Shown: piece by piece, positions 9,255 through 18,506 of the stretch | Numbering within the stretch: position 1 is the stretch's first letter | Layout: every line of letters starts with the position of its first letter | Source: Mycolicibacterium bacteremicum | GTDB taxonomy: Bacteria > Actinomycetota > Actinomycetes > Mycobacteriales > Mycobacteriaceae | NCBI RefSeq assembly: GCF_002086115.1 | Contig: NZ_MVHJ01000005.1 | Location: forward strand, 1 to 64,000 | Reading direction: 5' to 3' | Length of the DNA stretch: 64,000 nucleotides | Made by a program: the position numbers and the translations under genes | Notes under the pieces: model-generated | Told to the model about the DNA's origin: nothing | Databases searched by the model: none | The model's input: only the letters and a program-made list of their open reading frames with translations

Positions 9255-10424
9255 GTGACCGTGAAGTTGCACTGGTTTCTGCCCACCTACGGCGACAGCC
9301 GGCTCATCGTCGGCGGTGGCCATGGCACGCCGGCCGGTGCGGCCGGCGGCGACCGGGACGCGTCGATCGACTACCTGGCGTCGATCGTGCGGGCGGCGGA
9401 ACGATTCGACTTCACCGGCGCGCTGATCCCGACCGGGGCATGGTGCGAGGACGCCTTCGTCACCGCCGCGCTGCTGGCCCGGGAGACGACCTCGCTGGCC
9501 TTCCTGGTGGCATTCCGGCCGGGATTGGTCAGCCCCACCCTGTCGGCCCAGATGGCGGCGACCTTCGCCCGGCACGCACCGGGGCGGATCCTGCTGAACG
9601 TCGTCGTCGGCGGCGAGGCGCACGAGCAGCGCGCCTTCGGCGACCATCTGGACAAGGACGCCCGCTACCAACGGGCCGACGAGTTCCTGGACGTGGTGCG
9701 CCGGTTGTGGGCCGGCGAGACCGTCACCCACAAGGGCGAATACATCGATGTGGAGGAGGCCACGCTGGCGCTGCCGCCCAACCCGATTCCGCCGCTGTAC
9801 TTCGGCGGCAGCTCGAAGGCAGCGGGCCCGGTCGCCGCGCGCCACTCCGATGTGTACCTCACCTGGGGCGAGCCGCCGGCCGCGGTGGCCGAGAAGATCG
9901 CCTGGATTCGTTCCGAGGCCGCGGCCGCCGGCCGCACACTGCGCTTCGGGATCCGGTTGCACACCATCTCGCGGGACACCTCCGAGGAGGCGTGGGCGCA
10001 GGCCGACAAGCTGGTCGCCGCGCTGGACGAGGAGACGGTGGCGGCGGCCCAGGCCGGCCTGGCGCGCAGCCAGTCCGAGGGCCAGAAGCGCATGCTGGCA
10101 CTGCACGAGGCCAATCGCACCAACGGAACCTGGAGTGACGCACGCACTCTGGAGATCGCGCCGAACCTGTGGTCGGGCGTCGGGCTGGTGCGCGGCGGGG
10201 CGGGTACCGCGCTGGTCGGTAGTCACACCGAGGTCGCCGACCGTATCGCCGAGTACGCCGAGATCGGCATCGAGGAGTTCATCTTCTCCGGCTACCCGCA
10301 TCTGGAGGAGCTGTTCTGGTTCGGCGAGGGCGTGGTGCCCATCCTGCGCCGGCGCGGCTTGTTCAACTCCGGCTCCGATGAGGCCCCCAGCGTGGCGATC
10401 CCGTTCGTCGGCGCCGCCCGGTGA
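9255..10424 (+). CDS. FMN-dependent luciferase-like monooxygenase, SsuD (alkanesulfonate) type
   Basis: 389 residues, a TIM-barrel flavin monooxygenase. N-terminal MTVKLHWFLPTYGDSR and the internal LLNVVVGGEAHEQRAFGDHL and PLYFGGSSKAAGPVAARHSD match the SsuD branch, which uses FMNH2 and O2 to release sulfite from alkanesulfonates. Start GTG 9255 is chosen because AAAGGA lies 8 bases upstream; an in-frame extension to 9141 is poorly supported. It overlaps the next gene by 4 bases (GTGA), so the two are probably one operon. Not part of the M. tuberculosis gene order here. Confidence 0.85.
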   Translation: MTVKLHWFLPTYGDSRLIVGGGHGTPAGAAGGDRDASIDYLASIVRAAERFDFTGALIPTGAWCEDAFVTAALLARETTSLAFLVAFRPGLVSPTLSAQMAATFARHAPGRILLNVVVGGEAHEQRAFGDHLDKDARYQRADEFLDVVRRLWAGETVTHKGEYIDVEEATLALPPNPIPPLYFGGSSKAAGPVAARHSDVYLTWGEPPAAVAEKIAWIRSEAAAAGRTLRFGIRLHTISRDTSEEAWAQADKLVAALDEETVAAAQAGLARSQSEGQKRMLALHEANRTNGTWSDARTLEIAPNLWSGVGLVRGGAGTALVGSHTEVADRIAEYAEIGIEEFIFSGYPHLEELFWFGEGVVPILRRRGLFNSGSDEAPSVAIPFVGAAR

Positions 10425-11641
10425 CCACGCAGGCCGAGGACCTGCGCATCACCGACACCGCGCACGCGCTGGCGGTGGCCGCCGAACTGTCCGCCGCGTT
10501 CGCCGAGGGCGCCGCGGCCCGCGACGCCGACCGCACCCTGCCCCACGCGCAGGTGCAGGCGCTCAAAGACTCGGGGCTGCTGGCCTTGTCGGTGCCCGTC
10601 GAACACGGCGGCATCGCTGCGCCGGCGACGGTGATCGCCGAGGTGTTCCGGCTACTCGCCCACGGCGACCCGTCGCTGGCCCAGATCCCGCATTCGCACT
10701 ACACCTTCCTGGAGGCGCTGCGCCTGCAGGGCACCGACGCCCAGCAGGCGTTCTTCTACGAGAAGGTGCTCGGCGGTGCGTTGTTCGCCAACGCCCAGTC
10801 CGAACGCGGCCCGCACCCCATCGATGTCGACGCCACCACTCTGGTGCTGACCGAACCGGACACCTATGCGCTGGACGGTCGCAAGTACTACTCGACCGGC
10901 GCCCTGTTCGCCGACTGGGTCATCGTGCGGGCGTCGCTGCCCGACATTCCCGGTGAGACCCCGACGTCGTCGACGCCGAAGGCGTTGGCGTTCATCGCCG
11001 CCGATACCGACGGCCTCCAGGTCGTCGACGACTGGGATGGCATGGGCCAGCGCACCACCGCGTCGGGCACCGTCACGCTGGATGCAGTCCGGGTGCCGAC
11101 GTCGCAGGTGGTGCCGTTCACCCCGATCTTCGCCCGGCCAACCACCTACGGCGCGCGGGCGCAGTTGTTCCATGCCGCACTCGATGTCGGCATCGCCACC
11201 GCGGCCCTGGCCGAGGGTGTGCGGCAATCCGCCAAGGCCCGGCCACATTTCGAGGCCGGCGTGGATACCGCGGCCGATGATCCGACCGTCGTGCACATTG
11301 CCGGTGAGGTGACCGTGACGGTGCGCGGCGCGCAGGCACTACTGGCCGAGGCCGGCCGCGCGGTGGATGCGGCGGCCGCCGATCTCGACGAGGACAGCGC
11401 CGCGGCCGCATCGGTGGCGGTCGCGGTCGCGAAGGTGGCCGCCACCCGGGCGTCCCTGGAGGCGTCGAGCACGCTGTTCGAACTCGGCGGGACGCGCAGC
11501 GCATCCGGTGCGGCCAACCTGTCCCGCTACTGGCGCGACGCGCGCACCCACACCCTGCACGATGCGACCCGGTGGAAGTTGCAACACATCGGCCGCTACA
11601 CCCTCTCGGGCACCAAACCGCCTCGGCACGGGCAACTCTGA
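10421..11641 (+). CDS. Acyl-CoA dehydrogenase-like sulfur-acquisition oxidoreductase (SfnB type)
   Basis: 406 residues with an acyl-CoA dehydrogenase-like fold: an N-terminal helical domain (LKDSGLLALSVPVEHGG), a middle beta domain (GRKYYSTGALFADWVIV) and a C-terminal helical flavin domain. It most resembles SfnB and related flavin monooxygenases in the use of organosulfur compounds. The GTGA overlap with the SsuD-like gene implies coupled expression and shared use of a sulfonate or sulfone. The exact substrate cannot be read from sequence. Confidence 0.8.
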   Translation: MTTQAEDLRITDTAHALAVAAELSAAFAEGAAARDADRTLPHAQVQALKDSGLLALSVPVEHGGIAAPATVIAEVFRLLAHGDPSLAQIPHSHYTFLEALRLQGTDAQQAFFYEKVLGGALFANAQSERGPHPIDVDATTLVLTEPDTYALDGRKYYSTGALFADWVIVRASLPDIPGETPTSSTPKALAFIAADTDGLQVVDDWDGMGQRTTASGTVTLDAVRVPTSQVVPFTPIFARPTTYGARAQLFHAALDVGIATAALAEGVRQSAKARPHFEAGVDTAADDPTVVHIAGEVTVTVRGAQALLAEAGRAVDAAAADLDEDSAAAASVAVAVAKVAATRASLEASSTLFELGGTRSASGAANLSRYWRDARTHTLHDATRWKLQHIGRYTLSGTKPPRHGQL

Positions 11642-11649
11642 GCATGACG

Positions 11650-11684
11650 AACCGGCCGCAGCCCCGGTGGGGCGGCGGCCGGTT
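11650..11684. terminator. Hairpin between convergent sfnB-like and sepIVA genes
   Basis: AACCGGCCGC (11650-11659) pairs with GCGGCCGGTT (11675-11684), and an inner GCCCC/GGGGC stem closes on GGT, with one mismatch between the stems. It lies between two converging stop codons, so it likely ends transcription from one or both sides. There is no strong U tract. Confidence 0.65.
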
Positions 11685-11698
11685 GTCGTCGGATCGGG

Positions 11699-12436
11699 CT
11701 ACCGGGTGGCGTAGTCGTGCGTACCGGCCGCCGTGCGCAACTGGTGCCGGCCCCGGCTCACCGACCGCAGGGTGCCGTTGAGGTAGTCCTCGAATTCGGC
11801 GAGCTTGCTGTCGACGTAGATGTCGCATTCCCCGCGCAGCCGGTCGGCCTCGGCGTGGGCGGTGTCGACCAGGCGGGTCGCCTCGGCGGTGGCGGTCTGC
11901 ACGATCTCGGTCTGCGACACCAGGCGCTGCTGCTCCTTGATGCCCTCCTGCACGGCCTTCTCGTAGGACAGGTTGCCGTTCTCGATCAGGCGGTCCGCCT
12001 CGGACTTCGCGCGCCCGGTGGTGGCCTCGTATTCGCGCTTGGCGGTGGCCGCGATGCGCACGGCCTCCTCGCGGGCCTCACCGACCATGCGCTCGCTGTG
12101 CGCGCGTGCCTCGGCGACCATCCGGTCGGCCTGGGCCTTGGCATCGGCGAGCAGCCGGTCGGCCTCACCGCGGGCGTGGTTGATCAGCGAGTCGGCCTCG
12201 GCGGTGGCGGTGGCGACCATCGACTGCGAGTGGTCGCGCGCCTCGTTGAGCATTCCGTCGCGAGCGTCGAGCACATCCTGGGCGTCGTCGAGCTCTCCGG
12301 GGATGGCGTCCTTGATGTCGTCGAGCAGTTCCAGCACATCGCCGCGCGGCACCATGCACCCGGCCGTCATCGGCACACCACGCGCTTCCTCGACGATCGC
12401 GCTCAGCTCGTCAAGGGCCTCAAAAACTCGGTACAC
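11699..12436 (-). CDS. sepIVA: DivIVA-domain septation factor SepIVA
   Basis: 245 residues, almost entirely coiled coil (long runs of AEADRLLADAKAQADRM type) after an N-terminal segment MYRVFEALDELSAIVEEARG. This matches Rv2927c, named SepIVA in mycobacteria, an essential DivIVA-like protein needed for septum formation. It acts in the cytoplasm at the division site and subpolar region. It follows coaD directly on the same strand with a 90-base gap; in M. tuberculosis the PDIM/PGL locus separates them. Confidence 0.9.
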   Translation of the reverse strand: MYRVFEALDELSAIVEEARGVPMTAGCMVPRGDVLELLDDIKDAIPGELDDAQDVLDARDGMLNEARDHSQSMVATATAEADSLINHARGEADRLLADAKAQADRMVAEARAHSERMVGEAREEAVRIAATAKREYEATTGRAKSEADRLIENGNLSYEKAVQEGIKEQQRLVSQTEIVQTATAEATRLVDTAHAEADRLRGECDIYVDSKLAEFEDYLNGTLRSVSRGRHQLRTAAGTHDYATR

Positions 12437-12526
12437 GGCAGCACCCTCCAGGCGTCGTTGTTAGTGACCAGTGTGCCTGGTGTTACTCGTGTGACTCGGC
12501 TTTGTCGGCCGGTGTGTCGCGGAAAG

Positions 12527-13003
12527 CTACTTTCCCAGCTTCTCCCGCAGCCGCGCGTTGACCGTGTCGGGCAGCAGATCGGTGACATCACCGCCCAGCG
12601 CGGCAACCTCCTTGGCCAGCGACGATGACACGAAGGAGTACGCCGGCGTGGTCGCGACGAAGAAGGTGTCGACACCGGCGACGTGCTTGTTCATCTGCGC
12701 CATCTGCAACTCGTACTCGAAGTCGGTGCTCGAGCGCAGCCCCTTGACGATGGCCGTCAGCCCGCGCTCCCTGACGAAATCGACCACCAGACCCGACCCG
12801 GATTCGACCCGCAGGTTCGGCAGATGCGTCGTCGAGGCCTCGATCAGCTCGATACGTTCGGCCGCGGTGAACATCCCCTTCTTGTTCGGATTCACCAGTA
12901 CAGCCACCACGACCTCGTCGAACTGGGCGGCTGCCCGTTCGAAGATGTCGATGTGACCGAGGGTGACGGGGTCGAAGGATCCGGGACATACGGCGCCGCT
13001 CAT
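12527..13003 (-). CDS. coaD: Phosphopantetheine adenylyltransferase
   Basis: 158 residues, the normal CoaD size. The start [20 protein letters not shown] contains the nucleotidyltransferase TxGH-type motif, and [23 protein letters not shown] follows. It adenylates 4'-phosphopantetheine to dephospho-CoA, the penultimate step of coenzyme A synthesis. It lies 11 bases downstream of rsmD. Counterpart Rv2965c. Confidence 0.97.
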   Translation of the reverse strand: MSGAVCPGSFDPVTLGHIDIFERAAAQFDEVVVAVLVNPNKKGMFTAAERIELIEASTTHLPNLRVESGSGLVVDFVRERGLTAIVKGLRSSTDFEYELQMAQMNKHVAGVDTFFVATTPAYSFVSSSLAKEVAALGGDVTDLLPDTVNARLREKLGK

Positions 13004-13014
13004 GATCCGAGACG

Positions 13015-13566
13015 CTACGCGATGACGCCGAACTCCAGCCGGGTGTCACCGTAGCGACGCTCGTCATCGGCCTGCCAGCCCGCCGGCCAGGTCAGCGTCG
13101 CCGCACCGGCGGGCCGTTCGATCACCGCCACGGCCCCGGGACGCACCCAACCGTTGCCGGACAGCGCGCTCAACACGCCTTCGACCGAGCCGGTGCTCAC
13201 CTCATAGGGCGGGTCGGCGAACACCAGATCGACCGCGCGGCCGGCGGATCGGACGACCTTGTCCACCGGAGCTCGGCGCACCACGGCCCCGCTGGCGTCG
13301 AGCGCGCTGATGTTCGACTCGATCATCGCGGCGGCGCGGCGGTCGGATTCGACGAAGAGCGCCGTGGCCGCGCCCCGGGACAGCGCCTCCAGCCCCAGGG
13401 CGCCGGACCCGGCGTAGAGGTCCAGCACCGCGGTACCGTCGAAATCCAGCCGCGCGGTCAGCACGTTGAACAGCGATTCGCGTACCCGGTCGGTGGTCGG
13501 ACGAGTCCCACTGGCGGGCACCGAGATTCGGCGCCCGCCGTAGGCTCCGGCGATGATGCGCGTCAG
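13015..13566 (-). CDS. rsmD: 16S rRNA (guanine966-N2)-methyltransferase RsmD, apparent CTG start
   Basis: A SAM-dependent methyltransferase with [19 protein letters not shown] (SAM motif I) and catalytic FADPPYE. The first ATG/GTG/TTG in frame is GTG 13521, but conserved RsmD sequence continues upstream without a stop: [14 protein letters not shown] before [18 protein letters not shown]. The only plausible initiator is CTG at 13566, which overlaps the pyc stop as CTGA, in the position where neighbouring operons use ATGA or GTGA. A GGGGA lies 6 bases upstream. The predicted product is 183 residues. The family call is firm; the CTG start is inferred. Counterpart Rv2966c. Confidence 0.9.
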   Translation of the reverse strand: MTRIIAGAYGGRRISVPASGTRPTTDRVRESLFNVLTARLDFDGTAVLDLYAGSGALGLEALSRGAATALFVESDRRAAAMIESNISALDASGAVVRRAPVDKVVRSAGRAVDLVFADPPYEVSTGSVEGVLSALSGNGWVRPGAVAVIERPAGAATLTWPAGWQADDERRYGDTRLEFGVIA

Positions 13567-16500
13567 GCTGAATCCCCGGCCGCTTCGCTCTTGCCGGCCG
13601 AACCGACGACCACCAGTAGGTCACCGCCCTCGACCTGGGCGGTACCGGTGACCGCGATGCGGGCCACGGTGCCGGCCTTGGGCGCGGTGATGGAGGCCTC
13701 CATCTTCATCGCCTCGATGGTGGCGATGGTCTGGCCGGCCTCGACAGTGTCACCGGTGCCCACACCGATGGTGACGACCCCGGCGAAGGGGGCGGCGATG
13801 TGGTCGGGGTTGGACTTGTCGGCCTTCTCGGCCGCGGCGACATCGCTGGCAATGCTGCGGTCGCGCACCAGCACCGGACGCAGCTGGCCGTTGAGAATGG
13901 CCAGCACGGTCCGCATCCCGCGCTCGTCGGCCTCGGAGACCGCCTCCAACCCGATCAGCAGTTCCACGCCGGGTTCGAGTTGCACGCGGTGTTCCTCACC
14001 CTGGCGCAACCCGTAGAAGAACTGGTTGGCGCTCAGCATCGAGGTATCGCCGTACTGGTCGCGGTGGGCCTGGAATTCCTTGGTGGGCCCGGGGAACAAC
14101 AGCCGGTTGAGCGTCTCCTGACGCACGCGGCCACCGGTGCCGAGTGCGGCCTCGTCCTCGGCCGAGAGCGGGGTTTCCGGTTTGGCCTCGGCGCGGCCCT
14201 GCAATGCCTTGCTGCGCAACGGTTCCGGCCAGCCCCCGGCCGGATCGCCCAGCTCGCCGCGCAGGAACCCGATGACGCTGTCGGGAATGTCGTAGCGATC
14301 CGGGTCGGCGGCGAACTCATCGGCATCGGCGCCGGCACCCACCAACGCCAGCGCCAGGTCACCCACCACCTTCGACGACGGGGTCACCTTCACCAACCGG
14401 CCCAACACCCGATCCGCCCCGGCATAGGCATCCTCGATCTCCTCGAACCGGTCACCGAACCCCAACGCGACGGCCTGGGTCCGCAGATTGGACAGCTGCC
14501 CACCCGGAATCTCGTGGGTGTACACCCGCCCGGTCGGGGCCGGCAGTCCCGCCTCGAACGGGCTGTAGACCTTGCGCAACGCCTCCCAGTACGGCTCCAG
14601 ATCACACACCGCGCCCAGGTCCAGACCGGTATCGCGGTCGGTATGTGCGGTCGCGGCCACGATCGCCGACAGTGCGGGCTGACTCGTGGTGCCCGCCAAC
14701 GGCGCCGAGGCCCCGTCGACCGCCGACGCACCCGCCGTCCACGCCGCCAGATACGTCGCCAGCTGCCCACCCGGGGTGTCATGGGTGTGCACATGCACCG
14801 GCAGATCGAACCGCTCCGTCAAGGCCGACACCAACGTCGTGGCGGCCTGCGGACGCAACAACCCGGCCATGTCCTTGATCGCCAACACATGTGCCCCGGC
14901 CGCCACGATCTGCTCGGCCAGGCGCAGGTAGTAGTCCAAGGTGTACAGATCCTCGGCCGGGTTCGAAAGATCCCCGGTGTAGGACATCGCCACCTCGGCC
15001 ACCGCCGACCCGGTGGCCCGGACCGCGTCGATCGCCGGGCGCATCGACTCCACATTGTTCAGCGCGTCGAAGATCCGGAAGATGTCCACCCCGGTCGCGG
15101 TCGCCTCGTCCACGAACGCGCTCGTGACCAACTCCGGGTAGGGCGTGTAGCCCACGGTGTTGCGGCCGCGCAACAGCATCTGCAGGCAGATGTTGGGCAT
15201 CGCCTCGCGCAGCGCGGCGAGGCGCTCCCACGGATCTTCCTTCAGAAAACGCAGCGCCACATCGTAGGTCGCCCCACCCCAGCACTCCACCGACAACAAC
15301 TGCGGGGTCAACCGCGCGATGTAGGGCGCCACCAACAGCAGGCCGTTGGAGCGCACCCGGGTCGCCAACAACGACTGATGCGCATCACGAAACGTCGTAT
15401 CCGTGACACCGAGGGCCGGGGAGTCCTTGAGCCACTGCGCAAAACCTTCCGGGCCCAGCTCCACGAGCTTGTCCTTGGAACCCGCGGGCGGGGCCACCGA
15501 CAGGTCACACGGGGGCAGCTTGTCGGCCGGGTACACCGTCGAGGGGCGTTCCCCGTTGGGCTTGTTCACCGTGACATCGGCCAGATAGTTCAGGATCTTG
15601 GTGCCGCGGTCGGCCGGGGTGTGCGAGGTCAACAGCTGCGGACGCTCGTCGATGAACGACGTCGTCACCCGACCCGCCCGGAAATCCGGATCGTCGATCA
15701 CCGCGAGCAGGAACGGGATGTTGGTGGTCACCCCGCGCACCCGGAACTCGGCCAGTGCCCGCCGCGCACGAGCCGCGGCCATCGTGAAATCCCGTCCGCG
15801 ACAGGTCAACTTGACGAGCATCGAATCGAAGTGCGCGCTGATCTCCGCGCCGGTGTGGGTGCCACCGTCGAGCCGGATGCCCGCGCCACCGGGAGAGCGG
15901 TAGGCGGTGATCCGGCCGGTGTCGGGACGGAACCCGTTGGCCGGGTCCTCGGTCGTGATGCGGCACTGCATCGCCGCACCCCGGATCGCCAGGTTGTCCT
16001 GACTCAATCCCAGATCGGCCAGCGTCTCCCCCGCCGCGATCCGCAGCTGCGAGGACACCAGGTCCACATCGGTGATCTCCTCGGTCACCGTGTGCTCCAC
16101 CTGAATCCGCGGATTGCACTCGATGAACACGTGATGGCCACGCTCGTCGAGCAGGAACTCGATGGTGCCGGCACAGAAGTAATCGATGTGCCGCGCCAGC
16201 GCGACCGCATCGGCGCAGATCTTCTCCCGCACCGCCGGATCCAGATTCGGCGCCGGAGCCAACTCGATGACCTTCTGATGGCGACGCTGCAGGCTGCAGT
16301 CGCGTTCGAACAGATGGATCACATTGCCGTCACCGTCGGCCAGGATCTGCACCTCGATATGGCGCGGATTGATGACGGCCTGCTCCAGATAGACCCGCCC
16401 GTCCCCGAACGCCGACTCGGCCTCCCGGGAAGCCGACTCGACGGCCTCGCGCAGCGCGGACGCCTCGGCGACGCGACGCATACCCCGACCACCGCCACCG

Positions 16501-16982
16501 GAGACCGCCTTGACGAACAGCGGGAAGTCCATCGACTCCGCCGCGGCCACCAGATCATCGACCGAATCCGAGGGCTCCGAGGACGCCAACGTCGGCAGCC
16601 CGGCCTCTTTGGCCGCCGCGATCGCGCGTGCCTTGTTCCCGGTCAGCTCCAACACATCGGCCGACGGGCCCACGAACGTGATCCCGGCCTCCACACACGC
16701 CCGCGCCAGATCCGGATTCTCCGACAGGAACCCATAGCCGGGGTACACCGCGTCCGCGCCGGCATGCCTGGCAACCCGGATGATCTCCTCAACCGACAGA
16801 TACGCCCGGACCGGATGGCCCTCGTCACCGATCTGATACGACTCGTCGGCCTTCAGCCGATGCAACGAATTCCGATCCTCGAACGGGTACACCGCAACCG
16901 TGGCGATGTTCATCTCCGTCGCCGCACGGAACGCGCGGATGGCGATCTCGCCACGGTTGGCCACCAAGAGTTTCGAAATCAT
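13563..16982 (-). CDS. pyc: Pyruvate carboxylase
   Basis: A single-chain biotin enzyme of 1139 residues: biotin carboxylase domain (about 1-450, with GGGGRGMR and [15 protein letters not shown]), carboxyltransferase domain (about 530-830, with [20 protein letters not shown]) and C-terminal biotinyl domain with EAMKME, Lys1093 being the biotin site. It makes oxaloacetate from pyruvate and bicarbonate. Start 16982 has AAGGAG upstream. Its stop overlaps the presumed rsmD start. Counterpart Rv2967c. Confidence 0.98.
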   Translation of the reverse strand: MISKLLVANRGEIAIRAFRAATEMNIATVAVYPFEDRNSLHRLKADESYQIGDEGHPVRAYLSVEEIIRVARHAGADAVYPGYGFLSENPDLARACVEAGITFVGPSADVLELTGNKARAIAAAKEAGLPTLASSEPSDSVDDLVAAAESMDFPLFVKAVSGGGGRGMRRVAEASALREAVESASREAESAFGDGRVYLEQAVINPRHIEVQILADGDGNVIHLFERDCSLQRRHQKVIELAPAPNLDPAVREKICADAVALARHIDYFCAGTIEFLLDERGHHVFIECNPRIQVEHTVTEEITDVDLVSSQLRIAAGETLADLGLSQDNLAIRGAAMQCRITTEDPANGFRPDTGRITAYRSPGGAGIRLDGGTHTGAEISAHFDSMLVKLTCRGRDFTMAAARARRALAEFRVRGVTTNIPFLLAVIDDPDFRAGRVTTSFIDERPQLLTSHTPADRGTKILNYLADVTVNKPNGERPSTVYPADKLPPCDLSVAPPAGSKDKLVELGPEGFAQWLKDSPALGVTDTTFRDAHQSLLATRVRSNGLLLVAPYIARLTPQLLSVECWGGATYDVALRFLKEDPWERLAALREAMPNICLQMLLRGRNTVGYTPYPELVTSAFVDEATATGVDIFRIFDALNNVESMRPAIDAVRATGSAVAEVAMSYTGDLSNPAEDLYTLDYYLRLAEQIVAAGAHVLAIKDMAGLLRPQAATTLVSALTERFDLPVHVHTHDTPGGQLATYLAAWTAGASAVDGASAPLAGTTSQPALSAIVAATAHTDRDTGLDLGAVCDLEPYWEALRKVYSPFEAGLPAPTGRVYTHEIPGGQLSNLRTQAVALGFGDRFEEIEDAYAGADRVLGRLVKVTPSSKVVGDLALALVGAGADADEFAADPDRYDIPDSVIGFLRGELGDPAGGWPEPLRSKALQGRAEAKPETPLSAEDEAALGTGGRVRQETLNRLLFPGPTKEFQAHRDQYGDTSMLSANQFFYGLRQGEEHRVQLEPGVELLIGLEAVSEADERGMRTVLAILNGQLRPVLVRDRSIASDVAAAEKADKSNPDHIAAPFAGVVTIGVGTGDTVEAGQTIATIEAMKMEASITAPKAGTVARIAVTGTAQVEGGDLLVVVGSAGKSEAAGDSA

Positions 16983-17150
16983 CGAACTCTTACTCCTTCG
17001 TCTTCGGATCGCGACGGCCTTGGCGCGAGTCGGTGTGGGCGTCGAATTTCGGCGCGCGCGGCGACACCACAGACCGGCTGAGGCGCAGGTATGAGGATAC
17101 TGACCTGCGGATAGCTCACCGCGCCATATCCCCCGACTGTGAGTCGTCGG

Positions 17151-17768
17151 TTACAGCAGCGTCGACCAGTAGTTCCAGAAGCGGACGAGGATCAGCAGCA
17201 GCACGGCGGTGACCCACAGCGCCACCAGCGACCACCGCCAGTCGTAGAGGATGCGGCCGGGAGCGGTCGCCGTCTCACCGCGCAGAGCGATGGACGCGAC
17301 GATGACCAGTAGCGGGATCGTGACGGCCCAGACCACCATGCAGTACGGGCACAACGCCCCGATGCGGTACAGGCTCTGGTAGATCAGCCAGTGCACGAAC
17401 ACGACGCCGAGTGCGCTCCCGATCGCCAGGCCGGACCAGTACCAGCGCGGCAGGGCGACCCTGGCCAGCGCCAACACACCGCTCACCAGCACCACGGTGA
17501 AGGCGACGATGCCGATCAGCGAGTTCGGGAAGCCGAAGACCGAGGCCTGCGGGGTGGTCATCACCGATCCGCAGGACAGCACCGGGTTGAGGCTGCACGA
17601 CGGCACGTAGCTCGGATCGATCAGGATCTCGATCTTCTCGATGGTCAGCGTTGCGGCTGCGGCGAGGCCGAGCACGCCGGCGATGAGCACACCGATGGCG
17701 CTGGATCTACGTACGCCGCCGGGCTCGACCGGGGACTCGGTCGATTCGAGGTCGGCGGCGACGGTCAC
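17151..17768 (-). CDS. Vitamin K epoxide reductase (VKOR) family membrane protein
   Basis: 205 residues with about five membrane helices and the VKOR cysteines: a loop pair at Cys58 and Cys66 (SCSLNPVLSCGSV) and the CPYC active site at Cys140/Cys143. Bacterial VKOR reoxidises DsbA-type proteins using menaquinone, replacing DsbB. GTG 17768 overlaps the stop of the upstream DsbA-like gene as GTGA, so the pair makes an oxidative folding module in the cell envelope. Counterpart Rv2968c. Confidence 0.95.
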   Translation of the reverse strand: MTVAADLESTESPVEPGGVRRSSAIGVLIAGVLGLAAAATLTIEKIEILIDPSYVPSCSLNPVLSCGSVMTTPQASVFGFPNSLIGIVAFTVVLVSGVLALARVALPRWYWSGLAIGSALGVVFVHWLIYQSLYRIGALCPYCMVVWAVTIPLLVIVASIALRGETATAPGRILYDWRWSLVALWVTAVLLLILVRFWNYWSTLL

Positions 17769-18496
17769 GGCAGGCCCGGGACGTCGCCGACGATCTCCTT
17801 GATCTTTCCGACCAGAGCCTCGGGCGTGCTGTATTGGTAGTCCTCACCGTTGAGGCGGACGGTCGGGGTGGCATTGATCTTGGTGGCGGCGGCCATCCCG
17901 GCGGCCATCTCGACGTAGCGCTCCTTGTCGATGCACTCCGGCACACCGCCGGCGGCGCCGGCCTGCCGTGCCGTCTCGATCAGCTGCGCATTGGTCGGGT
18001 ACGCGCCGCCGACCTCGGAGGGCTGCTGGGCGTAGAGGGCGCCGTGGAAGCGGCGGAACGCCTCGACCGACTCGTCGGCCACGCAATAGGCCGCGCCGCT
18101 GGCCCGCGAGGAGTAGTTCTGGTTCGAGGCGCTGTCCAGGATGCCCACCATGTAGTAGTCGACCGCGATCACGCCCTTGTCGATGAGCTCGTTGATCGTC
18201 TGGCCGAAGGCCTTCTCGAAGGCGCCGCAGTGCGGGCAGAGCGGATCTTCGTAGACCGACAGCACCGCCTTGGGCTCGACGCCGTCGTCGTTCTTGATCA
18301 CGTTGCTGGACTCGACGCGGACCGCGCGGGCCTCACCGGACTCGGGGTTGGCCTCGCCGTTCAGCACGATCCAGAGCACCAGCGCCACTGCGAACAGCAC
18401 GACGACGGAGGTCAGCCCGATCTGGACGAGAAGGTTGCGCTTGCGGTCAGCGGCCTTCAAGTCGTAACTGGCCTGCTTCTTCGGTTTGTTCGCCAC
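17765..18496 (-). CDS. Membrane-anchored DsbA-like thiol oxidoreductase
   Basis: 243 residues: a positively charged N-terminus, a membrane anchor at about 22-46, then a thioredoxin-fold domain with the active site CPHC (Cys87/Cys90) and a cis-Pro segment INATPTVRLNG. It likely forms disulfides in exported proteins. Coupled by a 4-base overlap to the VKOR gene, its expected electron acceptor. Counterpart Rv2969c. Confidence 0.93.
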   Translation of the reverse strand: MANKPKKQASYDLKAADRKRNLLVQIGLTSVVVLFAVALVLWIVLNGEANPESGEARAVRVESSNVIKNDDGVEPKAVLSVYEDPLCPHCGAFEKAFGQTINELIDKGVIAVDYYMVGILDSASNQNYSSRASGAAYCVADESVEAFRRFHGALYAQQPSEVGGAYPTNAQLIETARQAGAAGGVPECIDKERYVEMAAGMAAATKINATPTVRLNGEDYQYSTPEALVGKIKEIVGDVPGLP

Positions 18497-18506
18497 GGAA
18501 TGCAGC

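Noticed and set aside
13800..17081. Plus-strand open frame of 1093 codons opposite pyc
   Set aside because: It is a GC-driven shadow of the pyruvate carboxylase reading frame, with Arg/Gly/His-rich low-complexity translation and no domain.
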